The position numbers and the translations under genes are program-made. Positions 53,851 through 63,615 of a DNA stretch of 64,000 nt are shown here, one piece after another. The stretch is from contig NZ_CP150496.1 in NCBI RefSeq assembly GCF_038019025.1, positions 2,372,001-2,436,000 on the forward strand, read 5' to 3'. This DNA comes from Polaribacter marinaquae. GTDB lineage: Bacteria; Bacteroidota; Bacteroidia; Flavobacteriales; Flavobacteriaceae. How positions within the stretch are numbered: position 1 is the first letter of the stretch; each line of letters begins with the position of its first letter. Below the pieces are notes generated by a model. The model worked only from the letters and a program-made list of their open reading frames with translations. It was not told the DNA's origin and made no database searches.

Positions 53851-54312
53851 ATGGAGCAAGAAAAAATAAAAGACTTAGTAGAAGAGGCGTTGGCAAGTAA
53901 CGACTCGTTGTATTTAATAGACTTATCTATTTCTGCAAACAACAAAATACAAGTTGTAGTTGATGGTGATCAAGGTGTTCCATTAAGCGAATGTATAAGA
54001 ATTAGTAAAAATATAGATGGTAATTTAGATAGGGAAGAAGAAGATTTCTCTCTAGAAGTAACCACGCCAGATATTGCTCATCCATTAAAGATGAAAAGGC
54101 AGTATCTTAAAAATATTAATAGAATTCTTAAGGTAAAAACAGCAGAAGAAGAGTTTGAAGGAACTTTAACAGACGCAACAGAAGACAACATTGTCTTACA
54201 ATGGAAGGCAAGAGAACCAAAACCAATTGGTAAAGGAAAAGTTACGGTGAAAAAAACAGTAACATTAGAGTATAAGGAGATTAAAGAAGCAAAAGTGAAA
54301 ATTGTATTTTAA
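53851..54312 (+). CDS. rimP: Ribosome maturation factor RimP
   Basis: Needed for late assembly of the 30S subunit. The 153-residue protein has the N-terminal alpha/beta domain (LYLIDLSISANNKIQVVVDG, about 22-41, and the SECIRISKNID helix) and a C-terminal SH3-like barrel (KVKTAEEEFEGTLTDATEDNIVLQW). It is the first gene of the rimP-nusA-infB operon, the order conserved across bacteria, and is preceded by an attenuator. nusA follows after 12 bases. Confidence 0.95.
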   Translation: MEQEKIKDLVEEALASNDSLYLIDLSISANNKIQVVVDGDQGVPLSECIRISKNIDGNLDREEEDFSLEVTTPDIAHPLKMKRQYLKNINRILKVKTAEEEFEGTLTDATEDNIVLQWKAREPKPIGKGKVTVKKTVTLEYKEIKEAKVKIVF

Positions 54313-54324
54313 GCAAAAGATGTA

Positions 54325-55581
54325 ATGGAGAATATAGCATTAATTGATTCGTTTTCAGAATTTAAAGATAATAAAAGTATAGACAGAGTAACACTTATGT
54401 CTATTTTAGAAGAAGTGTTTAGAGCTACTTTAAAACGAAAGTTTGGGTCTGATGATAATTTTGATATTATTATCAATCCAGATAAAGGAGATTTAGAGAT
54501 TTGGAGAAATAGAGTGGTGGTTGCAGATGGTTTTTCTGAAGATGATAACGAAGAAATAGAATTAGCAGAAGCAAGATTAATCGAGCCAGATTTTGAGATC
54601 GGAGAAGATGTATCTGAAGAAGTTAAGTTAGTAGATTTAGGAAGAAGAGCAATTTTAGCATTACGCCAAAACCTAATTTCTAAAATCTATGAACACGATA
54701 GCACTAACATCTTTAAGCAATTTAAAGATTTAGAAGGCGATTTATATAGTGCAGAAGTACATCATATTAGACATAATGCAATTATTTTGTTAGATGATGA
54801 AGGTAATGAGATTGTATTGCCAAAAAGCGAACAAATACGTTCAGATTTCTTTAGAAAAGGAGATTCTGTAAGAGGAGTAATTAAAGCAGTAGAATTAAGA
54901 GGTAATAAACCTGCAATAATTCTATCTAGAACCTCTCCCGCTTTTTTAACAAAATTATTTGAACAAGAAATTCCAGAAGTATTTGATGGTTTAATTACTG
55001 TTGAAGGTGTAGCAAGAATACCAGGAGAAAAAGCAAAAGTAGCAGTAGATTCTTATGATGATAGAATCGATCCTGTTGGAGCTTGTGTTGGTGTTAAAGG
55101 TTCTAGAATACATGGTATAGTTCGTGAATTAGGTAATGAAAACATTGATGTTATCAATTATACTAAAAACGAACAATTATTTATCTCAAGAGCATTAAGT
55201 CCTGCAAAAGTGACTTCAATGGAAATTGAAATGTACGAAGAAGAGAAAAATGGTAAAAAAGGTCGTGTAAACGTACTTTTAAAACCAGAAGAAGTATCTA
55301 AAGCAATTGGTCGAGGTGGTGTTAATATTCGTTTAGCGAGTGAGTTAACAGGTTACGAAATAGATGTTAAGAGAGAAGGTCTTGAAGAAGAAGACGTAGA
55401 ATTAACAGAATTTGGTGATGAAATCGAAGCTTGGGTAATAAAAGAATTTAAAAACATTGGTTTAGATACTGCAAGAAGCGTATTAGAAACAAGTGTACAA
55501 GAATTAGTTAAGAGAACTGATTTAGAAGAAGAAACTATTTTAGACGTTCAAAGAATTCTAAAAGAAGAATTTGAAGATTAG
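54325..55581 (+). CDS. nusA: Transcription termination/antitermination factor NusA
   Basis: Binds RNA polymerase and modulates pausing, intrinsic termination and antitermination. The 418-residue protein has the N-terminal polymerase-binding domain (about 1-125), an S1 domain (about 130-200) and two KH domains (about 230-345), including GACVGVKGSRIHGIVRELGNENIDV and the KH motif IGRGGVNIRLASELTGYEIDV. Acidic AR repeats of the E. coli type are absent, as in most non-proteobacterial NusA, leaving a short acidic C-terminal helix region. It is the probable regulator of the terminator in its own leader. Confidence 0.96.
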   Translation: MENIALIDSFSEFKDNKSIDRVTLMSILEEVFRATLKRKFGSDDNFDIIINPDKGDLEIWRNRVVVADGFSEDDNEEIELAEARLIEPDFEIGEDVSEEVKLVDLGRRAILALRQNLISKIYEHDSTNIFKQFKDLEGDLYSAEVHHIRHNAIILLDDEGNEIVLPKSEQIRSDFFRKGDSVRGVIKAVELRGNKPAIILSRTSPAFLTKLFEQEIPEVFDGLITVEGVARIPGEKAKVAVDSYDDRIDPVGACVGVKGSRIHGIVRELGNENIDVINYTKNEQLFISRALSPAKVTSMEIEMYEEEKNGKKGRVNVLLKPEEVSKAIGRGGVNIRLASELTGYEIDVKREGLEEEDVELTEFGDEIEAWVIKEFKNIGLDTARSVLETSVQELVKRTDLEEETILDVQRILKEEFED

Positions 55582-55651
55582 TTCGTGAAATAGTGAAAGA
55601 GTAATCGTAAAAAAGTATATTTTTACAAAATTAAAGGCTAAAAAATAATAT

Positions 55652-58498
55652 ATGTCTGAAGGCAAAACAACGAGGCTTAATAAAGTTTTAAGAGAATTAA
55701 ATATCTCTCTAGATAGAGCAGTAGAATATTTAGCAGATAAAGGTCATGAAATAGAATCAAGACCAACTACTAAAATTTCTGGTGAGGTCTATCAAGTGCT
55801 CCTAGATGGTTTCCAAACAGATGCTAGCAAAAAAGCTGCATCTAAGGAGGTTGGTGAAGAGAAGCGTAAAGAGAAAGAAGCTATTCGTGCAGAACTAGAA
55901 GCTAAGCAAGAGAGAAAAAGAGCAGAAGACGCTAAAAAAGAAGAAGTTCTTAAAGCTAAAGCCGAAAAACTAGAGTTTAAAACTGTTGGTAAAATTGATA
56001 TTGATAATATTGGTAAGCCTGTAGCAAAAAAACAAGAAGTAGAGGCTAAAGAAGAAGTACCGAAAGGAGAAGCTCCAAAAGTTGAAAAGCCAACGGAAGT
56101 TGAAAAGCCTAAAGAAGAAGCCAAAAAGGAAACTGAACCTGTTGCTAAACCATCAGAAGATAAAAAAGTCGTTAAAGAGGTAAAGGTAGATAAGCCTATT
56201 TCTTTAGTTGAAAAAGAAGCTTCTAAGGTTGCTAAAAAAGCAGAAGGTAAAAAGGATACTACAAAAACTTCAGAAAAAACTGAAGAAGTAACTCCAGAAA
56301 ATGCTGAAGCTATTAAAACTCAGTATAAGAAGTTAGACGGACCAAACTTTACAGGTAAGAAGATTGATTTAAAGCAATTTGAAAAACCTAAGAAGAAGAA
56401 ACCAGAAGCTAAAAAGGATGCGTCTTCAGATCCAAGAAAAAAGCGTAAGCGTATTGTAAACAAAGCTGGTGGTAATGCTGGTAACAGAACTCAAGGAAAC
56501 AGAGGTCCGGGTAATAGAGGTCCAGGAAACAATAGAGGTTCTTTCAATAAAGGTAGAGGTAATAATAGACCAGCTGCTGTTAAGAAAGAAGAACCAACAG
56601 AAGCAGATATCCAAAAGCAGGTTAGAGAAACTCTTGAAAAACTTCAAGGGAAATCATCTAAAGGTAAAGGAGCTAAATATCGTAGAAATAAAAGAGATGC
56701 TCGTAGAGAGCAGTCTGAAGCAGAACAAGAAGCACAGGCATTAGACAACAAAGTTTTAAAAGTAACAGAATTTGTTACGGTAAGTGAAGTTGCAACAATG
56801 ATGGACGTGCCTGTTACTAACATTATTTCATCTTGTATGATGTTAGGAATGATGGTAACAATGAATCAGCGTTTAGATGCAGAGACTCTTGTTATTGTTG
56901 CTGAAGAATTCAATTATAAAGTAGAATTCATTGGTGCAGAAGTAGAAGAATCAATCGAAGAAGTTGTTGATAAGCCAGAAGATTTAATTAGTCGTGCGCC
57001 AATTATTACGGTAATGGGTCACGTAGATCACGGTAAAACATCTTTATTAGATTATATTAGAAAAGCAAATATTGTAGATGGAGAAAGTGGAGGAATTACA
57101 CAGCATATTGGAGCATACTCTGTTAATGTTGGTGATGAAAAAATAGCTTTCTTAGATACACCAGGTCACGAAGCCTTTACAGCAATGCGTGCACGTGGGG
57201 CGCAAGTAACGGATTTAGTAATTATTGTTGCTGCAGCAGATGATGATGTAATGCCACAGACAAAAGAGGCAATTTCACATGCACAAGCAGCAGGAGTGCC
57301 AATTATATTTGCGATTAACAAAATTGATAAGCCAAACGCTAATCCAGATAATGTAAAGACACAATTATCTGCAATGAATTTGTTGATAGAAGAATGGGGT
57401 GGAAGTATTCAGTCTCAAGATATATCAGCAAAAACAGGTCAAGGTATTGAAGAGTTGTTAGAAAAGGTTTTATTAGAAGCAGAGATTTTAGAATTGAAAG
57501 CAAACCTTAATAAAAATGCAGTTGGTACAGTTGTAGAAGCTCAGTTAGATAAAGGTAGAGGTTATGTAACAACTATTTTAGTGCAGGCTGGTACTTTAAA
57601 AATTGGAGATTATATTCTTGCTGGTAAAAACAGTGGTAAAGTTAAAGCCATGTTTGATGATAAAGGAAGAAAATTAAATGAAGCAGGTCCTTCAACTCCA
57701 GTATCAATTTTAGGTTTAGACGGTGCGCCACAAGCAGGTGATAAGTTTAACGTATTTGAAGATGAAAGAGAAGCTAAACAAATAGCATCTAAGAGATCTC
57801 AATTACAACGTGAGCAATCTGTAAGAACTCAGAAAACATTAACGTTAGATGAAATAGGACGTAGAATTGCGTTAGGAGACTTTAAAGAATTAAATATTAT
57901 CTTAAAAGGTGATGTTGATGGTTCTGTAGAAGCTTTAACAGATTCTTTCCAGAAATTATCTACAGAAGAGATACAAGTAAATATTTTACATAAAGGTGTT
58001 GGTGCTATTACAGAAAGTGATGTTTTATTAGCAACAGCTTCAGATGCAATTATTGTAGGATTTAATGTGCGTCCGCAAGGAAACGCAAGAATGGTAGCAG
58101 ATAGAGAAGAAGTAGATATTAGAACATACTCTATTATTTATGATGCTATTAATGATCTTAAAGATGCAATGGAAGGAATGTTATCTCCTGAAATGAAAGA
58201 AGAAGTTACAGGTAATGTCGAAATTAGAGAAGTTTATAAGATTTCTAAAGTAGGTAACATTGCAGGTTGTATGGTTATGTCTGGTAAGATTTATAGAGAT
58301 TCTCAAATTAGAATTATTAGAGATGGAATTGTTGTACATGACGGAACATTAACTTCTTTAAAACGTTTTAAAGATGACGTTAAAGAAGTAGCTAAAGGTT
58401 ACGATTGTGGTCTTCAGGTTAAGAATTACAATGATATTGCAGAAGGTGATGTAATTGAAGCTTACAAAGAAGTAGCAGTAAAAAAGAAGTTAAAATAA
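55652..58498 (+). CDS. infB: Translation initiation factor IF-2
   Basis: GTPase that places initiator tRNA on the 30S subunit and drives subunit joining. The 948-residue protein begins with an IF2N domain ([20 protein letters not shown], 6-25) and a long Lys/Glu/Pro-rich linker with an Arg/Gly/Asn-rich patch (about 270-310). The G domain follows, with G1 GHVDHGKT at 456-463, DTPGHE and NKID, then domains II-IV. The IF2 C-terminal signature [18 protein letters not shown] is present. The large linker is typical of Bacteroidota. It is the last gene of the operon before a terminator. Confidence 0.97.
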   Translation: MSEGKTTRLNKVLRELNISLDRAVEYLADKGHEIESRPTTKISGEVYQVLLDGFQTDASKKAASKEVGEEKRKEKEAIRAELEAKQERKRAEDAKKEEVLKAKAEKLEFKTVGKIDIDNIGKPVAKKQEVEAKEEVPKGEAPKVEKPTEVEKPKEEAKKETEPVAKPSEDKKVVKEVKVDKPISLVEKEASKVAKKAEGKKDTTKTSEKTEEVTPENAEAIKTQYKKLDGPNFTGKKIDLKQFEKPKKKKPEAKKDASSDPRKKRKRIVNKAGGNAGNRTQGNRGPGNRGPGNNRGSFNKGRGNNRPAAVKKEEPTEADIQKQVRETLEKLQGKSSKGKGAKYRRNKRDARREQSEAEQEAQALDNKVLKVTEFVTVSEVATMMDVPVTNIISSCMMLGMMVTMNQRLDAETLVIVAEEFNYKVEFIGAEVEESIEEVVDKPEDLISRAPIITVMGHVDHGKTSLLDYIRKANIVDGESGGITQHIGAYSVNVGDEKIAFLDTPGHEAFTAMRARGAQVTDLVIIVAAADDDVMPQTKEAISHAQAAGVPIIFAINKIDKPNANPDNVKTQLSAMNLLIEEWGGSIQSQDISAKTGQGIEELLEKVLLEAEILELKANLNKNAVGTVVEAQLDKGRGYVTTILVQAGTLKIGDYILAGKNSGKVKAMFDDKGRKLNEAGPSTPVSILGLDGAPQAGDKFNVFEDEREAKQIASKRSQLQREQSVRTQKTLTLDEIGRRIALGDFKELNIILKGDVDGSVEALTDSFQKLSTEEIQVNILHKGVGAITESDVLLATASDAIIVGFNVRPQGNARMVADREEVDIRTYSIIYDAINDLKDAMEGMLSPEMKEEVTGNVEIREVYKISKVGNIAGCMVMSGKIYRDSQIRIIRDGIVVHDGTLTSLKRFKDDVKEVAKGYDCGLQVKNYNDIAEGDVIEAYKEVAVKKKLK

Positions 58499-58518
58499 AC
58501 TGATTTTAACCAAATATA

Positions 58519-58550
58519 AAAGCCGAAATTCTTCATTGAATTTCGGCTTT
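58519..58550. terminator. Intrinsic terminator after infB
   Basis: A 13-bp perfect inverted repeat (58519-58531 / 58538-58550, core AGCCGAAATTC) followed by CTTTTTC. It closes rimP-nusA-infB and can also serve the convergent SPOR gene. Confidence 0.88.
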
Positions 58551-58572
58551 CTTTTTCTGGTATTTTAAATAT

Positions 58573-58941
58573 TTATTTTTTCATAGGTACTACAATTGTA
58601 CCAGAAAATTCCTTTTTAAATATCAAATTAGCTCTGTCTGCTTCTAGTTTTGTTTTGTAGTTACCAACTTGCACTTTCCAGTCTGGATTGTTGTAAACAA
58701 GCTTGGTGTAAACTCTAGGGTAAAGAACTTTAAAACGTGCATGTTTAGACCTTGCAGTTCGTTCATTTCCGTAATAAATTTGAATGCTGTAACCATAACC
58801 ATTAGACTTATTATAACTTCTTTTCTTTTCTAATAAATTAGTTACTTCTTTGTCTTTTTTAGTTGAGTTTTGGGCATTTAAAGTACCAATACTTACAAAT
58901 AAACAGAACAAAAATATCTTTAAAAACAGTGTGTTTTTCAT
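58573..58941 (-). CDS. Exported SPOR-domain protein
   Basis: A 122-residue protein with a signal peptide (1-23, ending LNAQ) and one C-terminal SPOR domain (about 50-122). The domain opens YSIQIYYGNERTARSKHARF and closes WKVQVGNYKTKLEADRANLIFKKEF, a typical pattern with the repeated aromatic/V-x-V-G-x-(Y/F) strands. SPOR domains bind septal peptidoglycan stripped of stem peptides, so a periplasmic envelope or division role is likely. It is convergent with infB and transcribed alone. Confidence 0.88.
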   Translation of the reverse strand: MKNTLFLKIFLFCLFVSIGTLNAQNSTKKDKEVTNLLEKKRSYNKSNGYGYSIQIYYGNERTARSKHARFKVLYPRVYTKLVYNNPDWKVQVGNYKTKLEADRANLIFKKEFSGTIVVPMKK

Positions 58942-59066
58942 AATCTTAAATGTTTCTGCAAAAATAACGACTTGCTAAAGAATAAATTGAGTCTTTTCCT
59001 TATTTAGAATTATTATAAATTGATATTTAACATTCTATTAGCTTTTCAAAATTTAGCAATATGTAG

Positions 59067-59074
59067 TACTTTTG
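59067..59074 (+). promoter_or_regulatory. -7 promoter box of the act (alternative complex III) operon
   Basis: TACTTTTG, an exact TAnnTTTG match, 67 bases before the actA ATG. The -33 region shows only TTTTC at about the right distance. Confidence 0.5.
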
Positions 59075-59103
59075 TTGAACTGTTCAAAATGTGTTTTTTG
59101 AAC
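59075..59103 (+). promoter_or_regulatory. Palindrome and hairpin at the act operon transcription start
   Basis: TTGAAC-T-GTTCAA (59075-59087) is a perfect 13-base palindrome immediately after the -7 box. Its right half GTTCAAAA (59082-59089) also pairs perfectly with TTTTGAAC (59096-59103). Either a protein operator or a switchable RNA hairpin would fit; no regulator is identified. Confidence 0.45.
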
Positions 59104-59140
59104 GAATTTATACACAATACTAAAATTATAGTTTGTAAAT

Positions 59141-60442
59141 ATGAAAAGTGTAACATTGCATAGTAGACTAAACTCTGTACTTCTAAAAAGTCTTACATTA
59201 CTTTTGTTTTTTGCCTTTAGTGCATCAACTTATTCGCAAGATGTTGATGAGGCTCGTCAGAAAGAAGGTAGAAAATTATTTAAATCTTTATGTGCTTCTT
59301 GTCATAAGTTGGATAAGAAATTAGTTGGACCAGCTTTAGGTGGTGTAGAAGAGCGTAGAGAGAATTCTTGGTTAAAATCTTGGATTAAGAACAATGCTGA
59401 ATTTCAAAAAGTGAACGCAGATGCTGCAGAAGCTGCACAGTACAGTGCAACTGCAATGAATGCATTTCCTCAATTAACTGATGAAAATATTGACAATATT
59501 TTATATTACACAACTGTTGGTGATATAAAAAAGGCTGCAGCTCCTGGAGCTGGAGGTGCTACAACTCAAGTGTTGGAAAAAAGTGGTGCGCCAGATTGGT
59601 TGATTTATTTCTTAGCGGCAGCAATTGTTGTGGCGTTTTTAATGATCGCAAGTTTGTTAAAACAAGTTAGTGAGTTAAAAGGAAATAAGAAATCGGGTGT
59701 AGAGTCTAATTTAAGAAGAGATTTACAAGAGCTTTGGGTTGGTGTTAAAGAAAATACTTTCTTAAAAGTTTTAGGTACTATTTTAGTTTTATTGATTGGT
59801 GCTTACGTTGTTTTCGGTACGATGTTTAAAGTTGGTGTAGATCAAGGTTATCAGCCAATTCAGCCAATAGCATTTTCGCACAAGATTCACGCAGGTGAAA
59901 ATAAAATAGATTGCCAATATTGTCACTCTTCGGCAAAACATAGTAAGCATTCAGGAATTCCTTCTGTTAATGTTTGTATGAACTGTCATAAAGGTATTTC
60001 AGAAGTTGCTGAAGGAACTGAGATTCAGTGGAACGGTCAGACTTATGGTAAAGAGCAGTTAGATCAAGAGATTGCTAAAGTTTATAAAGCTGCAGGATGG
60101 GATCCAGATGAGTTGGCTTATACAGGAGAGGAAAAGCCGGTAAAATGGATTAGAATACACAATCTACCAGATTTTGCTTATTACAATCATGCTCAGCACG
60201 TAACTGTTGCAGGTGTTAAATGTCAAAAATGTCATGGTCCTGTAGAAGAAATGGATGAGGTGTATCAATATTCTCCGTTAACAATGGGATGGTGTATTGA
60301 TTGTCATAGAGAGACGAATGTAGATTTAAAAGGAAATGAGTATTACGAAAAAATTCATGATCAGTTAGCTAAGAAATACGGTGTAGATAAAGTAACTATA
60401 TCTCAGTTAGGCGGTTTGGAATGTGGTAAATGTCATTACTAA
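59141..60442 (+). CDS. actA: Alternative complex III subunit ActA, multiheme cytochrome c
   Basis: Membrane-bound c-type cytochrome that passes electrons from menaquinol oxidation in ACIII to downstream carriers. The 433-residue protein has a signal peptide or anchor (about 10-32) and an N-terminal cytochrome c domain with CASCH at 51-55. Two membrane helices follow (about 150-168 and 205-228), then a pentaheme domain with CQYCH 258, CMNCH 279, CQKCH 361, CIDCH 385 and CGKCH 428. That makes six heme sites in one chain, where ActA of Rhodothermus is described as pentaheme. It is the first gene of actABC. Confidence 0.9.
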   Translation: MKSVTLHSRLNSVLLKSLTLLLFFAFSASTYSQDVDEARQKEGRKLFKSLCASCHKLDKKLVGPALGGVEERRENSWLKSWIKNNAEFQKVNADAAEAAQYSATAMNAFPQLTDENIDNILYYTTVGDIKKAAAPGAGGATTQVLEKSGAPDWLIYFLAAAIVVAFLMIASLLKQVSELKGNKKSGVESNLRRDLQELWVGVKENTFLKVLGTILVLLIGAYVVFGTMFKVGVDQGYQPIQPIAFSHKIHAGENKIDCQYCHSSAKHSKHSGIPSVNVCMNCHKGISEVAEGTEIQWNGQTYGKEQLDQEIAKVYKAAGWDPDELAYTGEEKPVKWIRIHNLPDFAYYNHAQHVTVAGVKCQKCHGPVEEMDEVYQYSPLTMGWCIDCHRETNVDLKGNEYYEKIHDQLAKKYGVDKVTISQLGGLECGKCHY

Positions 60443-60530
60443 ACAAGAAATTAAAGATTCAAAATTAAAAGAGGAAAAAAATTGTTGATCAATTTTATAA
60501 ATCTTTCAATCATTAAATAAAAAAGTATAA

Positions 60531-63500
60531 ATGGCTTCAAACAAAAAATACTGGAAAAGTGTTGAAGAACTAAAAGATAGTTCTGTTGTTGAAACGCTGA
60601 GTAAAAATGAATTTGTAGAGAATATTCCTGCAGATGATTTTTTAGGAGATAAAGAAACATTAGAGGCGTCTTCTACTTCTCGTAGAGATTTCTTAAAGTA
60701 TGTTGGCTTTACTACAGCGGCAGCTTCATTAGCAGCTTGTGAAGGACCGGTTGTTAAATCGATTCCTTATGTTGTTAAACCAAATGATATTATTGCTGGT
60801 GTAGCAGATTGGTACGCTACTTCTATGGCAGATGGTTATGATTTTGCGAATATTTTAGTAAAAACTCGTGAAGGTAGACCAATTCAAATAATGCCTAATA
60901 AAGAAGCAAACGGAACAACAAGTGCTAGAGTGCAAGCTTCAGTTCTTTCTTTATATGATGAGAAGTTACGTTTGAAGGAACCTACTAAGGCTGGAGCAGC
61001 TATTTCATGGGCTGAAGCAGATAAGGAAATAGGTCAAAAATTAATTAGTCTTAAAGAAGCAGGTAAGCAAGTTGTTTTGTTAACAGGAACGATGGCTAGC
61101 CCTTCTACAGATAAAGTTATAAGTGAGTTCTTAACTACATATCCTAACGCTAAGCATGTTGTTTATGATGCTGTTTCAGAATCAGCAGCAGCAGATGCTT
61201 TTGAGAAAATGTATGGTAGGAGAGCTTTGCCAAATTATAAGCTTCAAAATGCTGAAACAATAGTTTCTTTTGGTGCAGATTTCTTAGGAGATTTTCATGG
61301 TGGATTTGAGAAAGCGTATATTGATGGTAGAAAACCAGAAACAGGTAAAATGTCTTACCATGTTCAGGTAGAAAGTAATATGTCTTTAAGTGGTGCCAAT
61401 GCAGATAAGCGTTTGGTAGCTAAACCTTCTGATGTTGTTTTTTCATTGTTGAATCTTTACAAAGAGTTAACAGGAAATTCAGTAGCGTCTAATAGTACTC
61501 CTATTGATGCTGAAATTAAGAAGTTGGCAAAAGCTTTGAAAAAGGCTGATTCTAAAGGTGTTGTAATGACAGGTGTTAACGATGTTAATGCTCAATTGAT
61601 TTCTTTAGCAATCAATCAATATTTAAGTAGTGAGATTTTAGATGCTAAAAACTCTTTAAATATCCGTAAAGGTAATTTTAAAGATGTAGAAGCGTTAGTT
61701 TCTGATATGAAATCAGGTAATGTTGGTGGTTTATTAGCTGTTAATGTTGATCCTGCCTATACTTTGCCAAATTCAGCTGAGTTTACAGATTCATTAAGTA
61801 AAGTTGATTTAAAGGTTTCGTTGTCTGTAGAAAACAATGCTACAACAAATACAATGGAATACGCATTGCCTGCACCACATTTCTTAGAGTCTTGGGGTGA
61901 TACTCAGTTTTCTGAAGAAAACTTCGGTTTAATGCAACCTACAATTCAAACTTTATTCAACACGCGTCAAGTACAAGATACTTTATTAAAATGGTCTGGT
62001 AGTTCTACTAATTACTATGATTTCTTAAAGTCATTTTGGTCTGATAATGTTTTAGGTGGTTCGTCTTGGAATAAAGCTTTACATAATGGTTATTTCAGTA
62101 AAGCTGTTGATGCTAGTTCTGTATCTGAATTTGTTTCAGAAGTTTCTATATCAGAAGTTGCATCAAACTTAAAAAAGAGTACAAAAGCTTCAGAAATGGA
62201 GTTAAACTTATATACTAAAACAGGTTTAGGAGATGGTAAACAAGCAAACAATCCTTGGTTACAAGAATTCCCTGATCCAATTACAAGAGCTTCTTGGGAT
62301 AACTACTTAACAATGTCTATAGCAGATGCTAAAGCATTAGGTTTTGAAAACCCTGTTAAAGATAACGGAGCAATTAATGGAGATTACGCAAAAGTAACCG
62401 TAAACGGTGAAGAAGTTGTAGTTCCAGTAATGATTCAACCAGGACAAGCAAAAGGTTCTGTAGGTTTATCATTAGGTTTTGGTAAAACATTCGGTTTAAA
62501 AGACGAAATGAAAGTTGGTGTTAACGCTTATCCTTTATACAAAGGAGGTAATAACATTCAATATAATGTTTCTATAGAAAAAGTATCTGGAACTCATAAG
62601 TTTGCTTGTACTCAAGTACAGAAAACAATTGCAGGACGTCACGATATTTTAAAAGTTACTTCATTAAAAGATTACAAGAATGTAGATCCAAAAGATCATC
62701 ATCATGGTTGGAACAAGCCAGCTTATGTATCTTATGATCATAAAGAAGTAGAAGCAAATACAATAGATTTATGGGATGAACACAACAGAGAAGTTGGTCA
62801 TCACTTTAATTTATCTATAGATTTAACTTCTTGTACAGGTTGTGGGGCATGTGTTGTAGCATGTCATGCAGAAAATAATGTACCGGTAGTTGGTAAAAAT
62901 GAAGTAAGAGTTGGTAGAGATATGCATTGGTTGCGTATTGATAGATATTACTCTTCTGAAGTTGAAACTAGAGAAGAAGCAAAAGAATTAGGATTAAGTA
63001 GAGGAGCTACTTATGAGGCTTTAGAAACTGAAGCAGAAAATCCGGAAGTTACTTTTCAACCAATGATGTGTCAGCACTGTAATCACGCTCCTTGTGAAAC
63101 TGTTTGTCCAGTAGCAGCAACTTCACATGGTCGTCAAGGTCAAAATCAAATGGCGTATAACAGATGTGTTGGTACAAGATATTGTGCAAACAACTGTCCT
63201 TATAGAGTTCGTAGATTTAACTGGTTTAATTATGCAAATAACAACGAGTTTGATTTCAATATGAACAACGAGTACGGTAAGATGGTTTTAAATCCTGATG
63301 TTGTAGTGCGTTCTAGAGGAGTTATGGAGAAATGTTCTATGTGTATTCAAATGACACAAGCAACAATTCTTAAAGCTAAAAAAGAAGGTCGTAAGGTAAA
63401 TGTTGATGAATTTGAAACGGCTTGTTCTTCTGCTTGTACTACAGGAGCAATGGTTTTTGGTGATGTTAATAACAAAGAAGATAAAGTAGCTGCATTAGCA

Positions 63501-63593
63501 GAAGATAAAAGAGCTTATAACGTATTAGATTACCTTCAAACGAAGCCAAACGTAATCTATCAAGTTAAAGTAAGAAACACAAACGAAGCGTAA
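60531..63593 (+). CDS. actB: Alternative complex III subunit ActB (molybdopterin-oxidoreductase-like, Fe-S)
   Basis: Large peripheral subunit of ACIII. The 1,020-residue protein has an extended Tat leader: a conserved YWKSVEEL...FVENIPADDFL stretch precedes the twin arginine (SRRDFLKYVGF, Arg51-Arg52). A lipobox-like SLAAC ends at Cys70, so periplasmic lipidation is likely. Residues of about 75-730 resemble molybdopterin oxidoreductases, which in ACIII bind no Mo cofactor. The C-terminal part (from about 760) has four Cys clusters of the NrfC/PsrB type: CTGCGACVVAC from 768, CQHCNHAPCETVC from 847, RCVGTRYCANNCPY and EKCSMC. It lies 88 bases after actA. Confidence 0.93.
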   Translation: MASNKKYWKSVEELKDSSVVETLSKNEFVENIPADDFLGDKETLEASSTSRRDFLKYVGFTTAAASLAACEGPVVKSIPYVVKPNDIIAGVADWYATSMADGYDFANILVKTREGRPIQIMPNKEANGTTSARVQASVLSLYDEKLRLKEPTKAGAAISWAEADKEIGQKLISLKEAGKQVVLLTGTMASPSTDKVISEFLTTYPNAKHVVYDAVSESAAADAFEKMYGRRALPNYKLQNAETIVSFGADFLGDFHGGFEKAYIDGRKPETGKMSYHVQVESNMSLSGANADKRLVAKPSDVVFSLLNLYKELTGNSVASNSTPIDAEIKKLAKALKKADSKGVVMTGVNDVNAQLISLAINQYLSSEILDAKNSLNIRKGNFKDVEALVSDMKSGNVGGLLAVNVDPAYTLPNSAEFTDSLSKVDLKVSLSVENNATTNTMEYALPAPHFLESWGDTQFSEENFGLMQPTIQTLFNTRQVQDTLLKWSGSSTNYYDFLKSFWSDNVLGGSSWNKALHNGYFSKAVDASSVSEFVSEVSISEVASNLKKSTKASEMELNLYTKTGLGDGKQANNPWLQEFPDPITRASWDNYLTMSIADAKALGFENPVKDNGAINGDYAKVTVNGEEVVVPVMIQPGQAKGSVGLSLGFGKTFGLKDEMKVGVNAYPLYKGGNNIQYNVSIEKVSGTHKFACTQVQKTIAGRHDILKVTSLKDYKNVDPKDHHHGWNKPAYVSYDHKEVEANTIDLWDEHNREVGHHFNLSIDLTSCTGCGACVVACHAENNVPVVGKNEVRVGRDMHWLRIDRYYSSEVETREEAKELGLSRGATYEALETEAENPEVTFQPMMCQHCNHAPCETVCPVAATSHGRQGQNQMAYNRCVGTRYCANNCPYRVRRFNWFNYANNNEFDFNMNNEYGKMVLNPDVVVRSRGVMEKCSMCIQMTQATILKAKKEGRKVNVDEFETACSSACTTGAMVFGDVNNKEDKVAALAEDKRAYNVLDYLQTKPNVIYQVKVRNTNEA

Positions 63594-63615
63594 TTAATTT
63601 TTAAGATATAAAAAC

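Noticed and set aside
60531..63593. ActB as an active molybdenum enzyme
   Set aside because: Gene order with multiheme ActA and NrfD-like ActC identifies alternative complex III, whose ActB is known to lack the Mo cofactor.
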